DNA of 64,000 nt from Bradyrhizobium manausense (GTDB lineage Bacteria; Pseudomonadota; Alphaproteobacteria; Rhizobiales; Xanthobacteraceae). Location of the stretch: contig NZ_JAFCKB010000013.1 in the NCBI RefSeq assembly GCF_018130615.1, positions 124,001 to 188,000 on the forward strand, written 5' to 3'. Made by a program: the position numbers and the translations under genes. Below, in pieces: positions 33,113-42,061 of this stretch; position 1 is the stretch's first letter, and every line of letters begins with the position of its first letter. The notes under the pieces were generated by a model that saw only the letters and a list, made by a program, of their open reading frames with translations, was not told the origin of the DNA and made no database searches.

Positions 33113-34090
33113 ATGTCGAGCCCGTTCGAATCCTACGACGATCTCGAAGATGCCGACGAGCGGCTGCAGGCCGCCGATCCCGCCGAGCGCCGCGTTGCGA
33201 TCATCGCACTCGGCCATTCCGGCGATCCGGCTGCTGTCGCGCATCTTGCCAACATGGTGGCCGACCCCGACGCCGGCGTACGCCAGCAGGTCGCGATGGC
33301 ACTCGGCGAATTCGATGGGCCGGAAGCCGCGAGCGCGCTCGTGAAGCTCCTGGTCGATCCGGAGCGGATCGTGGCGGCGGCTGCGGCCGACAGCATGGCG
33401 GAGTTCAAGGATCCCGCCTGCGCCGGGATCATCCTGCCGCTGGTCAAGCATGCTCACGCCTTCGTCCGCATGGGGGCATTGCGTGCACTGAAGGAATTGC
33501 GTTGCAAGGACACGCTCAAGCCGGCGCTGGAGGCGTTGCAGGATCCCGATGCCGCCGTACGCGTGCAGGCGATCGGCGTGATCGGTTTTTTGAAGCTGGA
33601 GGAATCCATCCCGGCGCTGACCGCACTGATCAACGATCCCGATGCCCATGTGCGCCGGGCGGCGGTGAGTGCGCTAGCGTTCTCGCAGATGAAGCCTGCG
33701 GCCGAGACGATCACCCGCGCGCTGAAAGACAGCGACTGGATGGTTCGCGAGATGGCCGCGGAGACGCTCGGTCTCAACGTCAACGGCTTGCTCGCGGCTG
33801 ACCAGCTCGTCAGCGCGCTCGGCGATGAGTTCTGGCAAGTACGGCTGAAGGCGATCCGCAGCCTGGGCAGGATGAAGATCGAGCGCGCGGTGCGGCCGAT
33901 CGGCAATTGCGTCAATCATGATCAGGCGAACTTGAGGAAAGAGGCGGCTGCCGCCCTCGGCGAGATCGCCCATCCTGACGGCGAAGCGTTCTTGGCCGTC
34001 ATCGCTGATGATGCCGATCCCGACGTCCGCAAGAACGCACGCTGGGCGCTGCAGCAGATCGCGGCCCGGAAGGCGCGGGCAGGGGCATAG
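33113..34090 (+). CDS. HEAT/PBS-lyase repeat protein
   Basis: A 325-residue all-helical repeat protein. Repeats of about 31 residues run throughout: AVAHLANMVADPDAGVRQQV, ALEALQDPDAAVRVQAIGVI, ALTALINDPDAHVRRAAVSA, and near the end FLAVIADDADPDVRKNARWA. Such proteins act as scaffolds or, in some families, bilin lyases; no bilin context exists here. It begins 2 bp after the ferredoxin stop, so it is tightly coupled and may assemble or chaperone the flavoprotein-ferredoxin complex. Confidence 0.9.
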   Translation: MSSPFESYDDLEDADERLQAADPAERRVAIIALGHSGDPAAVAHLANMVADPDAGVRQQVAMALGEFDGPEAASALVKLLVDPERIVAAAAADSMAEFKDPACAGIILPLVKHAHAFVRMGALRALKELRCKDTLKPALEALQDPDAAVRVQAIGVIGFLKLEESIPALTALINDPDAHVRRAAVSALAFSQMKPAAETITRALKDSDWMVREMAAETLGLNVNGLLAADQLVSALGDEFWQVRLKAIRSLGRMKIERAVRPIGNCVNHDQANLRKEAAAALGEIAHPDGEAFLAVIADDADPDVRKNARWALQQIAARKARAGA

Positions 34091-34151
34091 AAGCGGGGCA
34101 ACCTGCCGCTCTGGACTTCCCCCACCAGACGTTTATTGGTCTTCGCCAATG

Positions 34152-34178
34152 GGATCGGCCTCGCCAAGTGGCCGATCC
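34152..34178. other. hairpin between HEAT gene and FAH-family gene
   Basis: Perfect 9-bp arms GGATCGGCC/GGCCGATCC with a 9-nt loop, 62 bp past the HEAT-protein stop and 22 bp before the next ATG. It may end the redox operon or structure the leader of the FAH gene. Confidence 0.5.
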
Positions 34179-34200
34179 GATAACAAGCGAGGACGCCGCC

Positions 34201-35373
34201 ATGACGACACTGACCGTGAAGGACCTTCTCCCCGAGGATGGAACGAAGGGGACGCTGGTCGGCCGGGTCTGGCTGCCGCAGGCGAACGGTCCGGCCGTCG
34301 TCGCCGTGCGCGCTGAAGGCGTCTTCGACGTCACCGCAAAGTTTCCGACCGTCAGCGCGCTTTGCGAAGAGGACAATCCGGCCAAGGCGCTTGGCTCGAC
34401 CAAGGGCGAGCGCATCGGCGATCTCGAGGCCATCGTCGCCAATACGGCGCCGGATGAGCGTGATTCCGAGAAGCCATGGCTGCTGGCACCCGCCGATCTC
34501 CAGACCCTGAAGGCTGCGGGCGTCACCTTCGCGATCTCGATGCTGGAACGCGTGATCGAAGAGCGGGCCAAGGGCAATCCGGCGTCGGCCGAAGCGATCC
34601 GAAAGGAAGTTACGCGTCTGATTGGCGACGACCTGTCAAAGCTCCAGCCGGGCTCGGATCAGGCGATGCATCTGAAGCAGGTGCTGATCGACCAGAATGC
34701 CTGGAGCCAGTATCTCGAGGTCGGTATCGGGCCCGACGCCGAGGTCTTCACCAAGGCGCCGACCTTGTCTTCGGTCGGCACTGGCATGGACGCCGGCCTG
34801 CATCCGAAGTCGACCTGGAACAACCCCGAGCCTGAGCTCGTGCTATTCGTGTCGAGCCGCGGCAATATCGTCGGCGGCGCGCTCGGAAACGACGTCAACT
34901 TGCGCGACTTCGAGGGGCGCTCGGCGCTGCTGTTGTCGAAAGCCAAGGACAACAATGCGTCATGCGCGATCGGACCGCTGCTGCGGTTGTTCGACGAAAC
35001 CTTCACGCTCGACGACGCGCGCAAACTCGATATCAGCCTGAACGTGAAGGGCGCCGATGGTTTTGTTCTCGACGGTCATTCCTCGATCAGCATGATCAGC
35101 CGCGATCCAACCGATCTTGTGGCGCAGACGATCGGGAAAGTGCATCAATACCCCGACGGTTTTGTGCTGTTTCTCGGCACGATGTTCGCACCCGTGAAGG
35201 ATCGCGATGCGCCGGGGCAGGGGTTCACCCACAAGCGCGACGACATCGTCACGATCGCCGCACCTCAGCTGGGCAAGCTCGTCAACCGTATGCGCACCAG
35301 TGACGAGTGCGAGCCCTGGACGTTCGGCATCGGCGCGCTGATGAAGAACCTGGCGCAGCGAAAGCTGATCTAG
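34201..35373 (+). CDS. fumarylacetoacetate hydrolase (FAH) family protein, probable sugar-acid enzyme
   Basis: A 390-residue protein with the FAH fold in its C-terminal two thirds. Visible are TKAPTLSSVGTGMDAGLHPK, WNNPEPELVLFVSSRGNIVG with metal-site glutamates, and ALGNDVNLRDFEGRSALLLS. The family includes 2-keto-3-deoxy-sugar-acid dehydratases and acylpyruvases. Because it stands beside sugar ABC transporters, an aldose dehydrogenase and a lactonase, a 2-keto-3-deoxy-pentonate or -hexonate role fits. The ATG at 34201 follows GCGAGGA. A 406-bp gap separates it from ytfQ, so co-transcription is doubtful. Confidence 0.82.
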   Translation: MTTLTVKDLLPEDGTKGTLVGRVWLPQANGPAVVAVRAEGVFDVTAKFPTVSALCEEDNPAKALGSTKGERIGDLEAIVANTAPDERDSEKPWLLAPADLQTLKAAGVTFAISMLERVIEERAKGNPASAEAIRKEVTRLIGDDLSKLQPGSDQAMHLKQVLIDQNAWSQYLEVGIGPDAEVFTKAPTLSSVGTGMDAGLHPKSTWNNPEPELVLFVSSRGNIVGGALGNDVNLRDFEGRSALLLSKAKDNNASCAIGPLLRLFDETFTLDDARKLDISLNVKGADGFVLDGHSSISMISRDPTDLVAQTIGKVHQYPDGFVLFLGTMFAPVKDRDAPGQGFTHKRDDIVTIAAPQLGKLVNRMRTSDECEPWTFGIGALMKNLAQRKLI

Positions 35374-35779
35374 TTTTTCTTCGCCCCTCGCCTCGTACGA
35401 AGAGATGCCTGCACCCGAGGCGTAGCGGGTGAGGTGGACTTTCCGCGAGTCCCGTTGTCATCGTCTCTGTCGACAGAGCCCTCTCACCCCAACGCTTTTC
35501 CCGCGAATAGCGGGGCGAGGGAGCGCGCCTGCGCTTGGCGGTCGTTGGCATCTGCAAAAAAAAATTCATCTAAAAATTGGATATGATAATACTATCTATC
35601 TATACGTGCCGTTTGCGCGGACGCCCTACGTGCCCCGATTTTTCGTCTGAATAGTCAAATAATATGACTATACAGCCCAGAACTTCCGTGAAATAGTCCC
35701 TCCCGCCGCCCAAAAGGCCGGCCTGAGGGTGCGATGATACCAATCGGCGCCCCGGATAACATCTTGGGAGACACGCCTG
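35374..35779. other. long intergenic region with repeat and AT-rich promoter zone
   Basis: The left part (about 35378-35530) is a diverged family A element with TCACCC/GGGTGAG inverted blocks and CCCGCGAATAGCGGGGCGAGG. The right part is unusually AT-rich for this window (35555-35610, with a run of nine A residues and a TATGATAAT near 35582), followed by a perfect dyad. It probably holds the promoter of the ytfQ operon. No further gene is recognised. Confidence 0.6.
35651..35671. promoter_or_regulatory. perfect inverted repeat upstream of ytfQ (operator candidate)
   Basis: Arms ATAGTCA and TGACTAT are separated by the AT-only spacer AATAATA, 108 bp before the ytfQ ATG. The FadR-type regulator encoded at 40369 in the same operon is the likely binder. 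Confidence 0.6.
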
Positions 35780-36745
35780 ATGATCCTCAAAGCCCTTTTT
35801 GCGGCCAGTGCCACGGCCGCCTTGCTGCTCTCGCTCCCGGCCAATGCCGCCGAGCTGACGATCGGTTTCTCGCAGATCGGATCGGAATCCGGCTGGCGCG
35901 CAGCCGAAACTTCGGTCTCCAAGCAGGAAGCCGCCAAGCGTAAGGTCAATCTCAAGATCGCCGACGCGCAGCAGAAGCAGGAGAACCAGATCAAGGCGAT
36001 CCGCTCCTTCATTGCGCAGAATGTCGATGCGATCTTCCTCGCGCCTGTCGTCTCGACCGGCTGGGATGCCGTGCTGAAGGAAGCCAAGGAAGCCAAGATC
36101 CCGGTGGTGCTGCTCGATCGCGACATCGACCCGTCGGGCAAAGACCTCTATCTCACCGCAGTGACGTCAGACAGCGTGCACGAAGGCGAAGTTGCCGGCG
36201 ACTGGCTGGCCAAGACCGTCGGCGACAAGGCCTGCAACATCGTCGAATTGCAAGGCACGGTCGGCGCCAGCGTCGCCGCCAACCGCAAGAAAGGCTTTGA
36301 TACAGCCGTCGCCAAGCACGCCAATCTGAAGGTGGTGCGCAGCCAGACCGGTGACTTCACCCGCGCCAAGGGCAAGGAAGTGATGGAGAGCTTCATCAAG
36401 GCCGAAGGCGGCGGCAAGACGATCTGCGCGGTCTATGCGCACAACGACGACATGATGGTCGGTGCGATCCAGGCGATGAAGGAAGCCGGCCTCAAGCCGG
36501 GCAAGGACATCCTCACGGTCTCCATCGACGCGGTTCCCGATATCTTCAAGGCGATGGCGGCGGGCGAGGCCAATGCGACGGTCGAGCTGACGCCGAACAT
36601 GGCGGGTCCGGCTTTCGATGCCGTCGCGGCCTTCAAGAGCAAGGGTACCGTTCCGCCGAAATGGATCCAGACCGAATCCAAGCTCTACACCGCTGCCGAC
36701 GATCCGCAGAAGATCTACGACAGCAAGAAGGGCCTAGGTTACTGA
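35780..36745 (+). CDS. ytfQ: sugar ABC transporter substrate-binding protein (YtfQ-like)
   Basis: A 321-residue periplasmic type-I binding protein with a signal peptide ending PANA. It follows E. coli YtfQ closely: ELTIGFSQIGSESGWRAAET, IADAQQKQENQIKAIRSFIA, NIVELQGTVGASVAANRKKG, VYAHNDDMMVGAIQAMKEAG and VELTPNMAGPAFDA. YtfQ binds galactofuranose and related sugars. The ATG at 35780 follows GGGAG. It heads the transporter operon ytfQ-R-T-yjfF, with a strong hairpin directly behind it. Confidence 0.92.
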   Translation: MILKALFAASATAALLLSLPANAAELTIGFSQIGSESGWRAAETSVSKQEAAKRKVNLKIADAQQKQENQIKAIRSFIAQNVDAIFLAPVVSTGWDAVLKEAKEAKIPVVLLDRDIDPSGKDLYLTAVTSDSVHEGEVAGDWLAKTVGDKACNIVELQGTVGASVAANRKKGFDTAVAKHANLKVVRSQTGDFTRAKGKEVMESFIKAEGGGKTICAVYAHNDDMMVGAIQAMKEAGLKPGKDILTVSIDAVPDIFKAMAAGEANATVELTPNMAGPAFDAVAAFKSKGTVPPKWIQTESKLYTAADDPQKIYDSKKGLGY

Positions 36746-36754
36746 GGCGGGCGC

Positions 36755-36785
36755 ATCGCCGGACCGCTTGCTGTGGTCCGGCGAT
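36755..36785 (+). other. hairpin between ytfQ and ytfR
   Basis: Perfect 11-bp arms ATCGCCGGACC/GGTCCGGCGAT with a 9-nt loop, 10 bp after the ytfQ stop and 80 bp before ytfR. It probably stabilises or partly terminates the mRNA so that more binding protein than permease is made. Confidence 0.65.
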
Positions 36786-36864
36786 TTCCCCTTCGAATCC
36801 GCCGCGCGAACGAATAGGCTGGGTGTCCGCGTCATAAGCGGGCACCGGTGGGAGTGACGTTGTC

Positions 36865-38406
36865 ATGGAGAACGGCCTTGATCCTGCTCCTTTCCTGCTG
36901 GAGGTGCGCGGGATCAGCAAGAGCTTCGGTGCAGTGCGCGCGTTGCAGGAAGTCGACTTCACGCTTCGCGCCGGCGAGATCCATGCGCTGCTTGGCGAGA
37001 ACGGCGCCGGCAAGTCGACGCTGATCAAGGTCGTCACCGGCGTGTTCCCGCGCGATGCCGGTGTTGTCCGTCTGGGCGGCGAGGAGGTCGAGCCGCGCTC
37101 GGCCAAGGCGGCGCTGCAGGCCGGCATTGCCACCGTCTACCAGGAGGTCAATCTGCTGCCGAACCTGTCGGTGGCACAAAACCTGTTCCTCGATCGCCAG
37201 CCGATGCGCTTCGGCATCGTGCGCGAAGGCGAGATGCGCCGCCGCGCCAAGGCGCTGCTCACGGAGTTCGGTCTCGATATCGACGTTGCCGCGCCGCTCG
37301 GCAATTATTCGGTGGCGATACAGCACGTTACCGCGATCGCGCGCGCCGTCGACCTGTCCGCTCGCGTGCTGATTCTGGACGAGCCGACCGCGAGCCTCGA
37401 CCGTCACGAGGTCGAGATCCTCTTCGGCATCATGCGCCAGCTTGCCAAGCGCGGCATCGGCATCGTCTTCGTCAGCCATTTCCTCGACCAGGTCTACGAG
37501 ATCTCCGACCGCATCACGGTCTTGCGCAATGGCCGTCTGGTCGGCGAGCGCGAGATCGCCTCGCTGCCGCGGCTCGAACTGATCCGGATGATGCTCGGGC
37601 GCGAGCTGGCCGAGACCACCAGCGCGCGGGCGGCGGCAAGCGAGCCCAGGGCGCGCGAGGTCTGCGCCAGTTTCGAGAATTACGGCAAGGCCGGCTATGT
37701 CGCGCCGTTCAATCTCGAGCTGCGCCATGGCGAGGTCGTCGGCCTCGCCGGATTGCTCGGCTCGGGTCGCACCGAGACGGCGCGGCTGGTGTTCGGCGCG
37801 GAGCGTGCCGATGGCGGGCAGGCGAAGGTGGAGGGCGCATCCGTGCGGCTCCAATCGCCGCGTGACGGCGTGCGCCACGGCTTTGGCTATTGTCCAGAGG
37901 AGCGCAAGACCGACGGCATCGTTGCCGAGCTCACCGTGCGCGAGAATATCGTGCTGGCACTTCAGGCCAAGCGCGGACTGCATCGGCCGCTGTCGCGCCG
38001 CGAGCAGGACGAGCTTGCAAGCCGTTACATCAAGATGCTCGACATCCGTCCGCCCGATCCGGAGCGGCCAGTCGGGCTGCTGTCCGGCGGCAATCAGCAA
38101 AAAGTGCTGCTGGCGCGCTGGCTCGCGACCTCGCCGCGGCTGCTGGTGCTGGACGAGCCGACCCGTGGCATCGACGTCGGTGCACATGCCGAAATCATTC
38201 GCCTGATCCGCGAGCTCTGCGACGACGGGTTGGCTTTGCTCGTGATCTCTTCGGAGCTCGATGAGATCGTGACCTATTCCGATCGGGTGGTCGTGCTCCG
38301 CGACCGCGCTCATGTCGAGGAGCTCGCGGGCGAAGCGATCGACGTCACCAACATTCTCGCGGCCATCGCCGCCGATGGTGCAGCGATGCAAGAGGCACGG
38401 GCATGA
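36865..38406 (+). CDS. ytfR: sugar ABC transporter ATP-binding protein (YtfR-like, duplicated)
   Basis: A 513-residue double ATPase of the carbohydrate uptake class 2. The N-terminal half has LLGENGAGKSTLIKVVTGVF and LILDEPTASLDRHEVEILFG. The C-terminal half has a degenerate Walker A (LAGLLGSGRTETARLVFGAE), the signature LLSGGNQQKVLLARWLA and LVLDEPTRGIDVGAHAEIIR. It energises the YtfQ/T/YjfF importer. Its stop overlaps the start of ytfT by 4 bp. Confidence 0.92.
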   Translation: MENGLDPAPFLLEVRGISKSFGAVRALQEVDFTLRAGEIHALLGENGAGKSTLIKVVTGVFPRDAGVVRLGGEEVEPRSAKAALQAGIATVYQEVNLLPNLSVAQNLFLDRQPMRFGIVREGEMRRRAKALLTEFGLDIDVAAPLGNYSVAIQHVTAIARAVDLSARVLILDEPTASLDRHEVEILFGIMRQLAKRGIGIVFVSHFLDQVYEISDRITVLRNGRLVGEREIASLPRLELIRMMLGRELAETTSARAAASEPRAREVCASFENYGKAGYVAPFNLELRHGEVVGLAGLLGSGRTETARLVFGAERADGGQAKVEGASVRLQSPRDGVRHGFGYCPEERKTDGIVAELTVRENIVLALQAKRGLHRPLSRREQDELASRYIKMLDIRPPDPERPVGLLSGGNQQKVLLARWLATSPRLLVLDEPTRGIDVGAHAEIIRLIRELCDDGLALLVISSELDEIVTYSDRVVVLRDRAHVEELAGEAIDVTNILAAIAADGAAMQEARA

Positions 38407-39395
38407 CAGCGCTGTTGCCGCGCCGCGGCCTGGCCCAGATCCTTGCTTTGATCGTCATCCTCGCGGTCGACCGCGTGGTGTCGCCGCAATTCTTCGACCT
38501 GCGCCTCCAGGACGGCCGGCTGTTCGGTAGCATGATCGATGTGCTCAACCGCGGCACACCGGTGGCGCTGCTGTCACTCGGCATGGTGCTGGTGATCGCG
38601 ACGCGCGGCATCGATCTCTCAGTCGGCGCGGTGATGGCGATCTGCGGCGCGATTGCCGCGAGCCTCGCCGACAGCCACGGCCTTCCGGTGGTGCTGGCGG
38701 CCGCGCTCGGCGCGGGGCTTGTCTGTGGGTTGTGGAACGGCTTCCTCGTCGCCGTTCTCGGCATGCAGCCGATCGTGGCGACGCTGATCCTGATGGTGGC
38801 GGGGCGGGGCATCGCCCAGCTCATCACGGAGGGGCGCATCGTGACCTTCACCTCGCCGGACCTGGTCTGGCTCGGTAACGGTGCCATTCTCGGCGTGCCG
38901 GTGCCGGTTGCGATTGCGCTCGGCATGCTGATCCTGACCGGCGCCGTCGTGCGTGGCTCGGCGCTTGGGCTCCTGATCGAGGCGACCGGTGGCAATGCGC
39001 GGGCAAGCGAGCTTGCCGGCGTCGGCACGCGCGCGATGATATTGGCGGTCTATGTCTGGTGCGGTGTCTGCGCCGCGCTCGCCGGCGTGATCGCCGCGGC
39101 CGACATCATGGGGGCGGATGCCAACAATTCCGGCCTCTGGCTCGAGCTCGACGCCATCCTTGCGGTGGTGATCGGCGGCACCTCGTTGTTCGGCGGGCGC
39201 TTCAGCCTGGTGCTCGCCGTGCTCGGTGCGTTGATCATCCAGACCATGAACACCGGCATTTTGCTGTCAGGCTATCCGCCGGAGTTCAACCTGCTGGTCA
39301 AGGCCGTGGTGGTGCTTGCGGTGCTGCTGCTGCAGTCGCCGAAACTATCCGGCTTTGCCGGAATCATGGCGCGGCTGCGGAGGACGAAACCATGA
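38403..39395 (+). CDS. ytfT: sugar ABC transporter permease (YtfT-like)
   Basis: A 330-residue inner-membrane permease with 8-10 helices. The family motif GMVLVIATRGIDLSVGAVMA lies near residue 60, with QPIVATLILMVAGRGIAQLI and AILAVVIGGTSLFGGRFSLV later. The ATG start overlaps the ytfR stop (ATGA), and its own stop overlaps the next permease start. Together with YjfF it forms the membrane heterodimer. Confidence 0.9.
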   Translation: MTALLPRRGLAQILALIVILAVDRVVSPQFFDLRLQDGRLFGSMIDVLNRGTPVALLSLGMVLVIATRGIDLSVGAVMAICGAIAASLADSHGLPVVLAAALGAGLVCGLWNGFLVAVLGMQPIVATLILMVAGRGIAQLITEGRIVTFTSPDLVWLGNGAILGVPVPVAIALGMLILTGAVVRGSALGLLIEATGGNARASELAGVGTRAMILAVYVWCGVCAALAGVIAAADIMGADANNSGLWLELDAILAVVIGGTSLFGGRFSLVLAVLGALIIQTMNTGILLSGYPPEFNLLVKAVVVLAVLLLQSPKLSGFAGIMARLRRTKP

Positions 39396-40372
39396 AAGGC
39401 CTGCCGCCGGTCCTGATCACGGCCATCGTTCTGGTCGCCGGCTTCGCGCTGTGCGCCATGCAATTTCCCAACATTGCATCCACCCGCGTGGTCGGCAACC
39501 TGCTGACCGACAACGCGTTCCTCGGCATCGTCGCAACCGGCATGACCTTCGTCATCATCTCCGGCGGCATTGATCTGTCGGTCGGCTCGGTGATCGGCTT
39601 CACAACCGTGTTCGTCGCGCTGGCCATCGAGCGTTGGGGCGTGCCGCCTCTGGTCGCCTTCGTCGCCATCCTCGCGCTATCGGCGGCTTTTGGCGCCGCG
39701 ATGGGCGCCGTCATCCACGTCTTCGACCTGCCGCCTTTCATCGTCACGCTCGCCGGCATGTTCCTCGCGCGCGGCGCCGGCTTCCTGCTCTCGACGGAAT
39801 CGGTGCCGATCACCGCGCCGGTCTATTCGACCGTGTCCGATTTTGCGCTGCGCATGCCCGGCGGCGGGAGGCTGACCGCGATCGCCATCATCATGCTCGT
39901 CATCGTGATCGGCGGTGCGTTGCTGCTGCAACTCACCCGGTTTGGCGCCAATGTCTATGCGCTCGGCGGCAGCCGGGCGACCGCGAGCCTGATGGGTGTC
40001 GCCGTCGGCAAGATGACGGTGAAGATCTACATGCTGTCGAGCCTGCTCGCGGGCATCGCCGGCATCGTGTTCTCGTTTTACACCAGCGCCGGCTATTCGC
40101 TCTCCGCCGTCGGCGTCGAGCTCGATAGTATCGCCGCCGTCGTGATCGGCGGCACGCTGCTCACGGGCGGGCAGGGCTCGGTGATCGGTACCTTCCTGGG
40201 CGTGCTGATCCAGGGCCTGATCCAGACCTACATCAATTTCGACGGCACGCTGTCGAGCTGGTGGACCAAGATCGCGACCGGCGTCTTGCTGTTCGCCTTC
40301 ATCGCCCTGCAACAAGGGCTGGTCGCGCTGGCGCGACGGCCGGTGGCGAAGCGCGCGGGAGCTGTCTCATGA
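39392..40372 (+). CDS. yjfF: sugar ABC transporter permease (YjfF-like)
   Basis: A 326-residue permease, the second half of the heterodimer. GMTFVIISGGIDLSVGSVIG near residue 50, FIVTLAGMFLARGAGFLL in the middle and ELDSIAAVVIGGTLLTGGQG near residue 250 are typical. The start MKGLPPVLITA at 39392 overlaps the previous stop by 4 bp; a longer upstream frame only shadows ytfT. Its stop overlaps the FadR-type regulator start. Confidence 0.9.
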   Translation: MKGLPPVLITAIVLVAGFALCAMQFPNIASTRVVGNLLTDNAFLGIVATGMTFVIISGGIDLSVGSVIGFTTVFVALAIERWGVPPLVAFVAILALSAAFGAAMGAVIHVFDLPPFIVTLAGMFLARGAGFLLSTESVPITAPVYSTVSDFALRMPGGGRLTAIAIIMLVIVIGGALLLQLTRFGANVYALGGSRATASLMGVAVGKMTVKIYMLSSLLAGIAGIVFSFYTSAGYSLSAVGVELDSIAAVVIGGTLLTGGQGSVIGTFLGVLIQGLIQTYINFDGTLSSWWTKIATGVLLFAFIALQQGLVALARRPVAKRAGAVS

Positions 40373-41136
40373 CCTCGCGGATCGTCGTCATCCCGACACG
40401 TCGGGCCCATTCCAACCATGCGGAAGTGTCCCGCTCGATCGGCGTCGACATCATCGCAGGCCGCTATGCGGAAGGGGCACGGCTGCCGGGCGATGCCGAG
40501 CTGACGGCGACGTTCGGCGTGTCGCGACCGGTGCTGCGCGAGAGCGTGAAGACGCTGGTCGCCAAGGGGCTTTTGACCACCAAGGCGCGGGTCGGCACCG
40601 TCGTGCGCGAGCGTGCTGCCTGGAACATGTTCGACGCCGACGTGCTGGCCTGGCATCTCGACGCCGGCATCGACAGGCGCTTTCTCAACGACCTCGCAGA
40701 GATACGACTTGCGGTCGAGCCGCGTGCGGCGGCGCTCGCTGCCAAGCGCCGTTCGGATGAGGACATCGCCGAGCTTCAGCGCGGCATGGACCGCATGCGG
40801 CGCGAGGCGTCCGAATCCGCCGACTTTGCCGAAGCCGACCTCGCTGTGCACCTTGCGGTGGCGCGAGCGTCCGGCAATCCGTTCATGCGCTCCATCGGTC
40901 ACGTGATCGAGGCCGCCTTGCGCACGGCTTTCATGATCAGTGCGCCGGCCGGGTCGGAAGACCGCGAAACGACTTTGCTCTGGCACCAGAAGATCGCCGA
41001 TTCGATCGCTGCCGGTGATGCCGACGCAGCGGCCGAGGCCATGGCCTTCGTCATCAACAACGGCATGCGCCGCCACAAGGGAATGGCGGCCGAAGCAGCG
41101 CCGGCGGCACCTACAGAATTTGGAGAAAGTTCGTGA
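40369..41136 (+). CDS. FadR/GntR-family transcriptional regulator of the sugar operon
   Basis: A 255-residue regulator with a winged helix at about 20-90 (GDAELTATFGVSRPVLRESV, then KTLVAKGLLTTKARVGTVV) and an FCD ligand domain with the metal-type histidines (AEADLAVHLAVARASGNPF). It is embedded in the operon by 4-bp overlaps on both sides, so it is autoregulated with the transporter it probably controls. The candidate operator is the dyad at 35651-35671. The inducer is likely the sugar or its acid. Confidence 0.9.
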   Translation: MTSRIVVIPTRRAHSNHAEVSRSIGVDIIAGRYAEGARLPGDAELTATFGVSRPVLRESVKTLVAKGLLTTKARVGTVVRERAAWNMFDADVLAWHLDAGIDRRFLNDLAEIRLAVEPRAAALAAKRRSDEDIAELQRGMDRMRREASESADFAEADLAVHLAVARASGNPFMRSIGHVIEAALRTAFMISAPAGSEDRETTLLWHQKIADSIAAGDADAAAEAMAFVINNGMRRHKGMAAEAAPAAPTEFGESS

Positions 41137-42059
41137 CAGCCCTTCGTATCGCCATCGTCGGCTTCGGCAAGATCGCGCGCGACCAGCATGTCGGCGCGAT
41201 CGCCGCGACGCCGGGCGCGGTGCTCGCCGCCGTCGCCAGCCGCAACGCGTCGCTGCCGGGCCTGCCACATTTTGCGACCATCGAGGAATTGCTGGAGAAG
41301 GGCCCGGAGATCGATGCGGTGTCGCTCTGCACGCCGCCGCAGGTACGGCGTGCCCAGGCCGTTGCGGCGCTCGCCGCCGGCAAGCACGTCATGCTGGAGA
41401 AGCCGCCCGGCATCGGCGTGGCCGAGCTCGATCCCCTGGCAGCGATGGCGGCGGATGCAAAGCGCACTCTATTTGCAACCTGGCATTCACGCCATGCACC
41501 GGCAGTCGAGCCGGCCCGCGCATGGCTGGCGACGCGCCGGATCAAGTCGGTGCACATCAACTGGAAGGAAGACGTCCGCGTCTGGCATCCCGGTCAGGCC
41601 TGGATATGGGAACCGGGCGGGCTCGGCGTGTTCGATCCCGGCATCAACGCGCTCTCGATCCTGACCCGCATCTTGCCGCGTCAGGTGTTTGTCACGGCGG
41701 CGGAATTGGCATTTCCGGCCAATTGCCAGTCGCCGATCGCCGCCAAATTGACCTTGACCGATGTCGACGGCCTGCCGGTCACAGCAGAATTTGACTTTCG
41801 CCAGACCGGACCGCAGAGCTGGGATATTCTCGTCGAAACCGACGGGGGGCGGATGACATTGTCCAAAGGTGGCCGGATCATGGAGGTCGACGGCAAGGTT
41901 GTTGCAGACGCGCCCGATGAGGAATATCGCGAGCTGTACCGGCGCTTCGTCAAGCTCGCGGCGACCGGCGCGAGCGATGTCGACCTGGCGCCGCTTCGTC
42001 TTGTCGCCGACGCTTTCCTGCTCGGTAAGCGCAACATCGTCGAACCGTTTGTGGACTAG
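41133..42059 (+). CDS. Gfo/Idh/MocA-family aldose 1-dehydrogenase (L-arabinose/D-galactose type)
   Basis: A 308-residue NAD(P)-dependent dehydrogenase. The Rossmann motif RIAIVGFGKIARDQHVGAIA and the family EKP motif KHVMLEKPPGIG are present, with WKEDVRVWHPGQAWIWEPGG and LGVFDPGINALSILTRIL. These stretches strongly recall L-arabinose 1-dehydrogenase of Azospirillum and D-galactose 1-dehydrogenase of Pseudomonas. The product would be a sugar lactone for the SMP-30 protein downstream. It overlaps the regulator by 4 bp and leads galM by 2 bp. Confidence 0.88.
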   Translation: MTALRIAIVGFGKIARDQHVGAIAATPGAVLAAVASRNASLPGLPHFATIEELLEKGPEIDAVSLCTPPQVRRAQAVAALAAGKHVMLEKPPGIGVAELDPLAAMAADAKRTLFATWHSRHAPAVEPARAWLATRRIKSVHINWKEDVRVWHPGQAWIWEPGGLGVFDPGINALSILTRILPRQVFVTAAELAFPANCQSPIAAKLTLTDVDGLPVTAEFDFRQTGPQSWDILVETDGGRMTLSKGGRIMEVDGKVVADAPDEEYRELYRRFVKLAATGASDVDLAPLRLVADAFLLGKRNIVEPFVD

Positions 42060-42061
42060 AC

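Noticed and set aside
36832-38391. 519-residue minus-strand frame opposite ytfR
   Set aside because: Shadow of a gene with complete ABC motifs on the plus strand.
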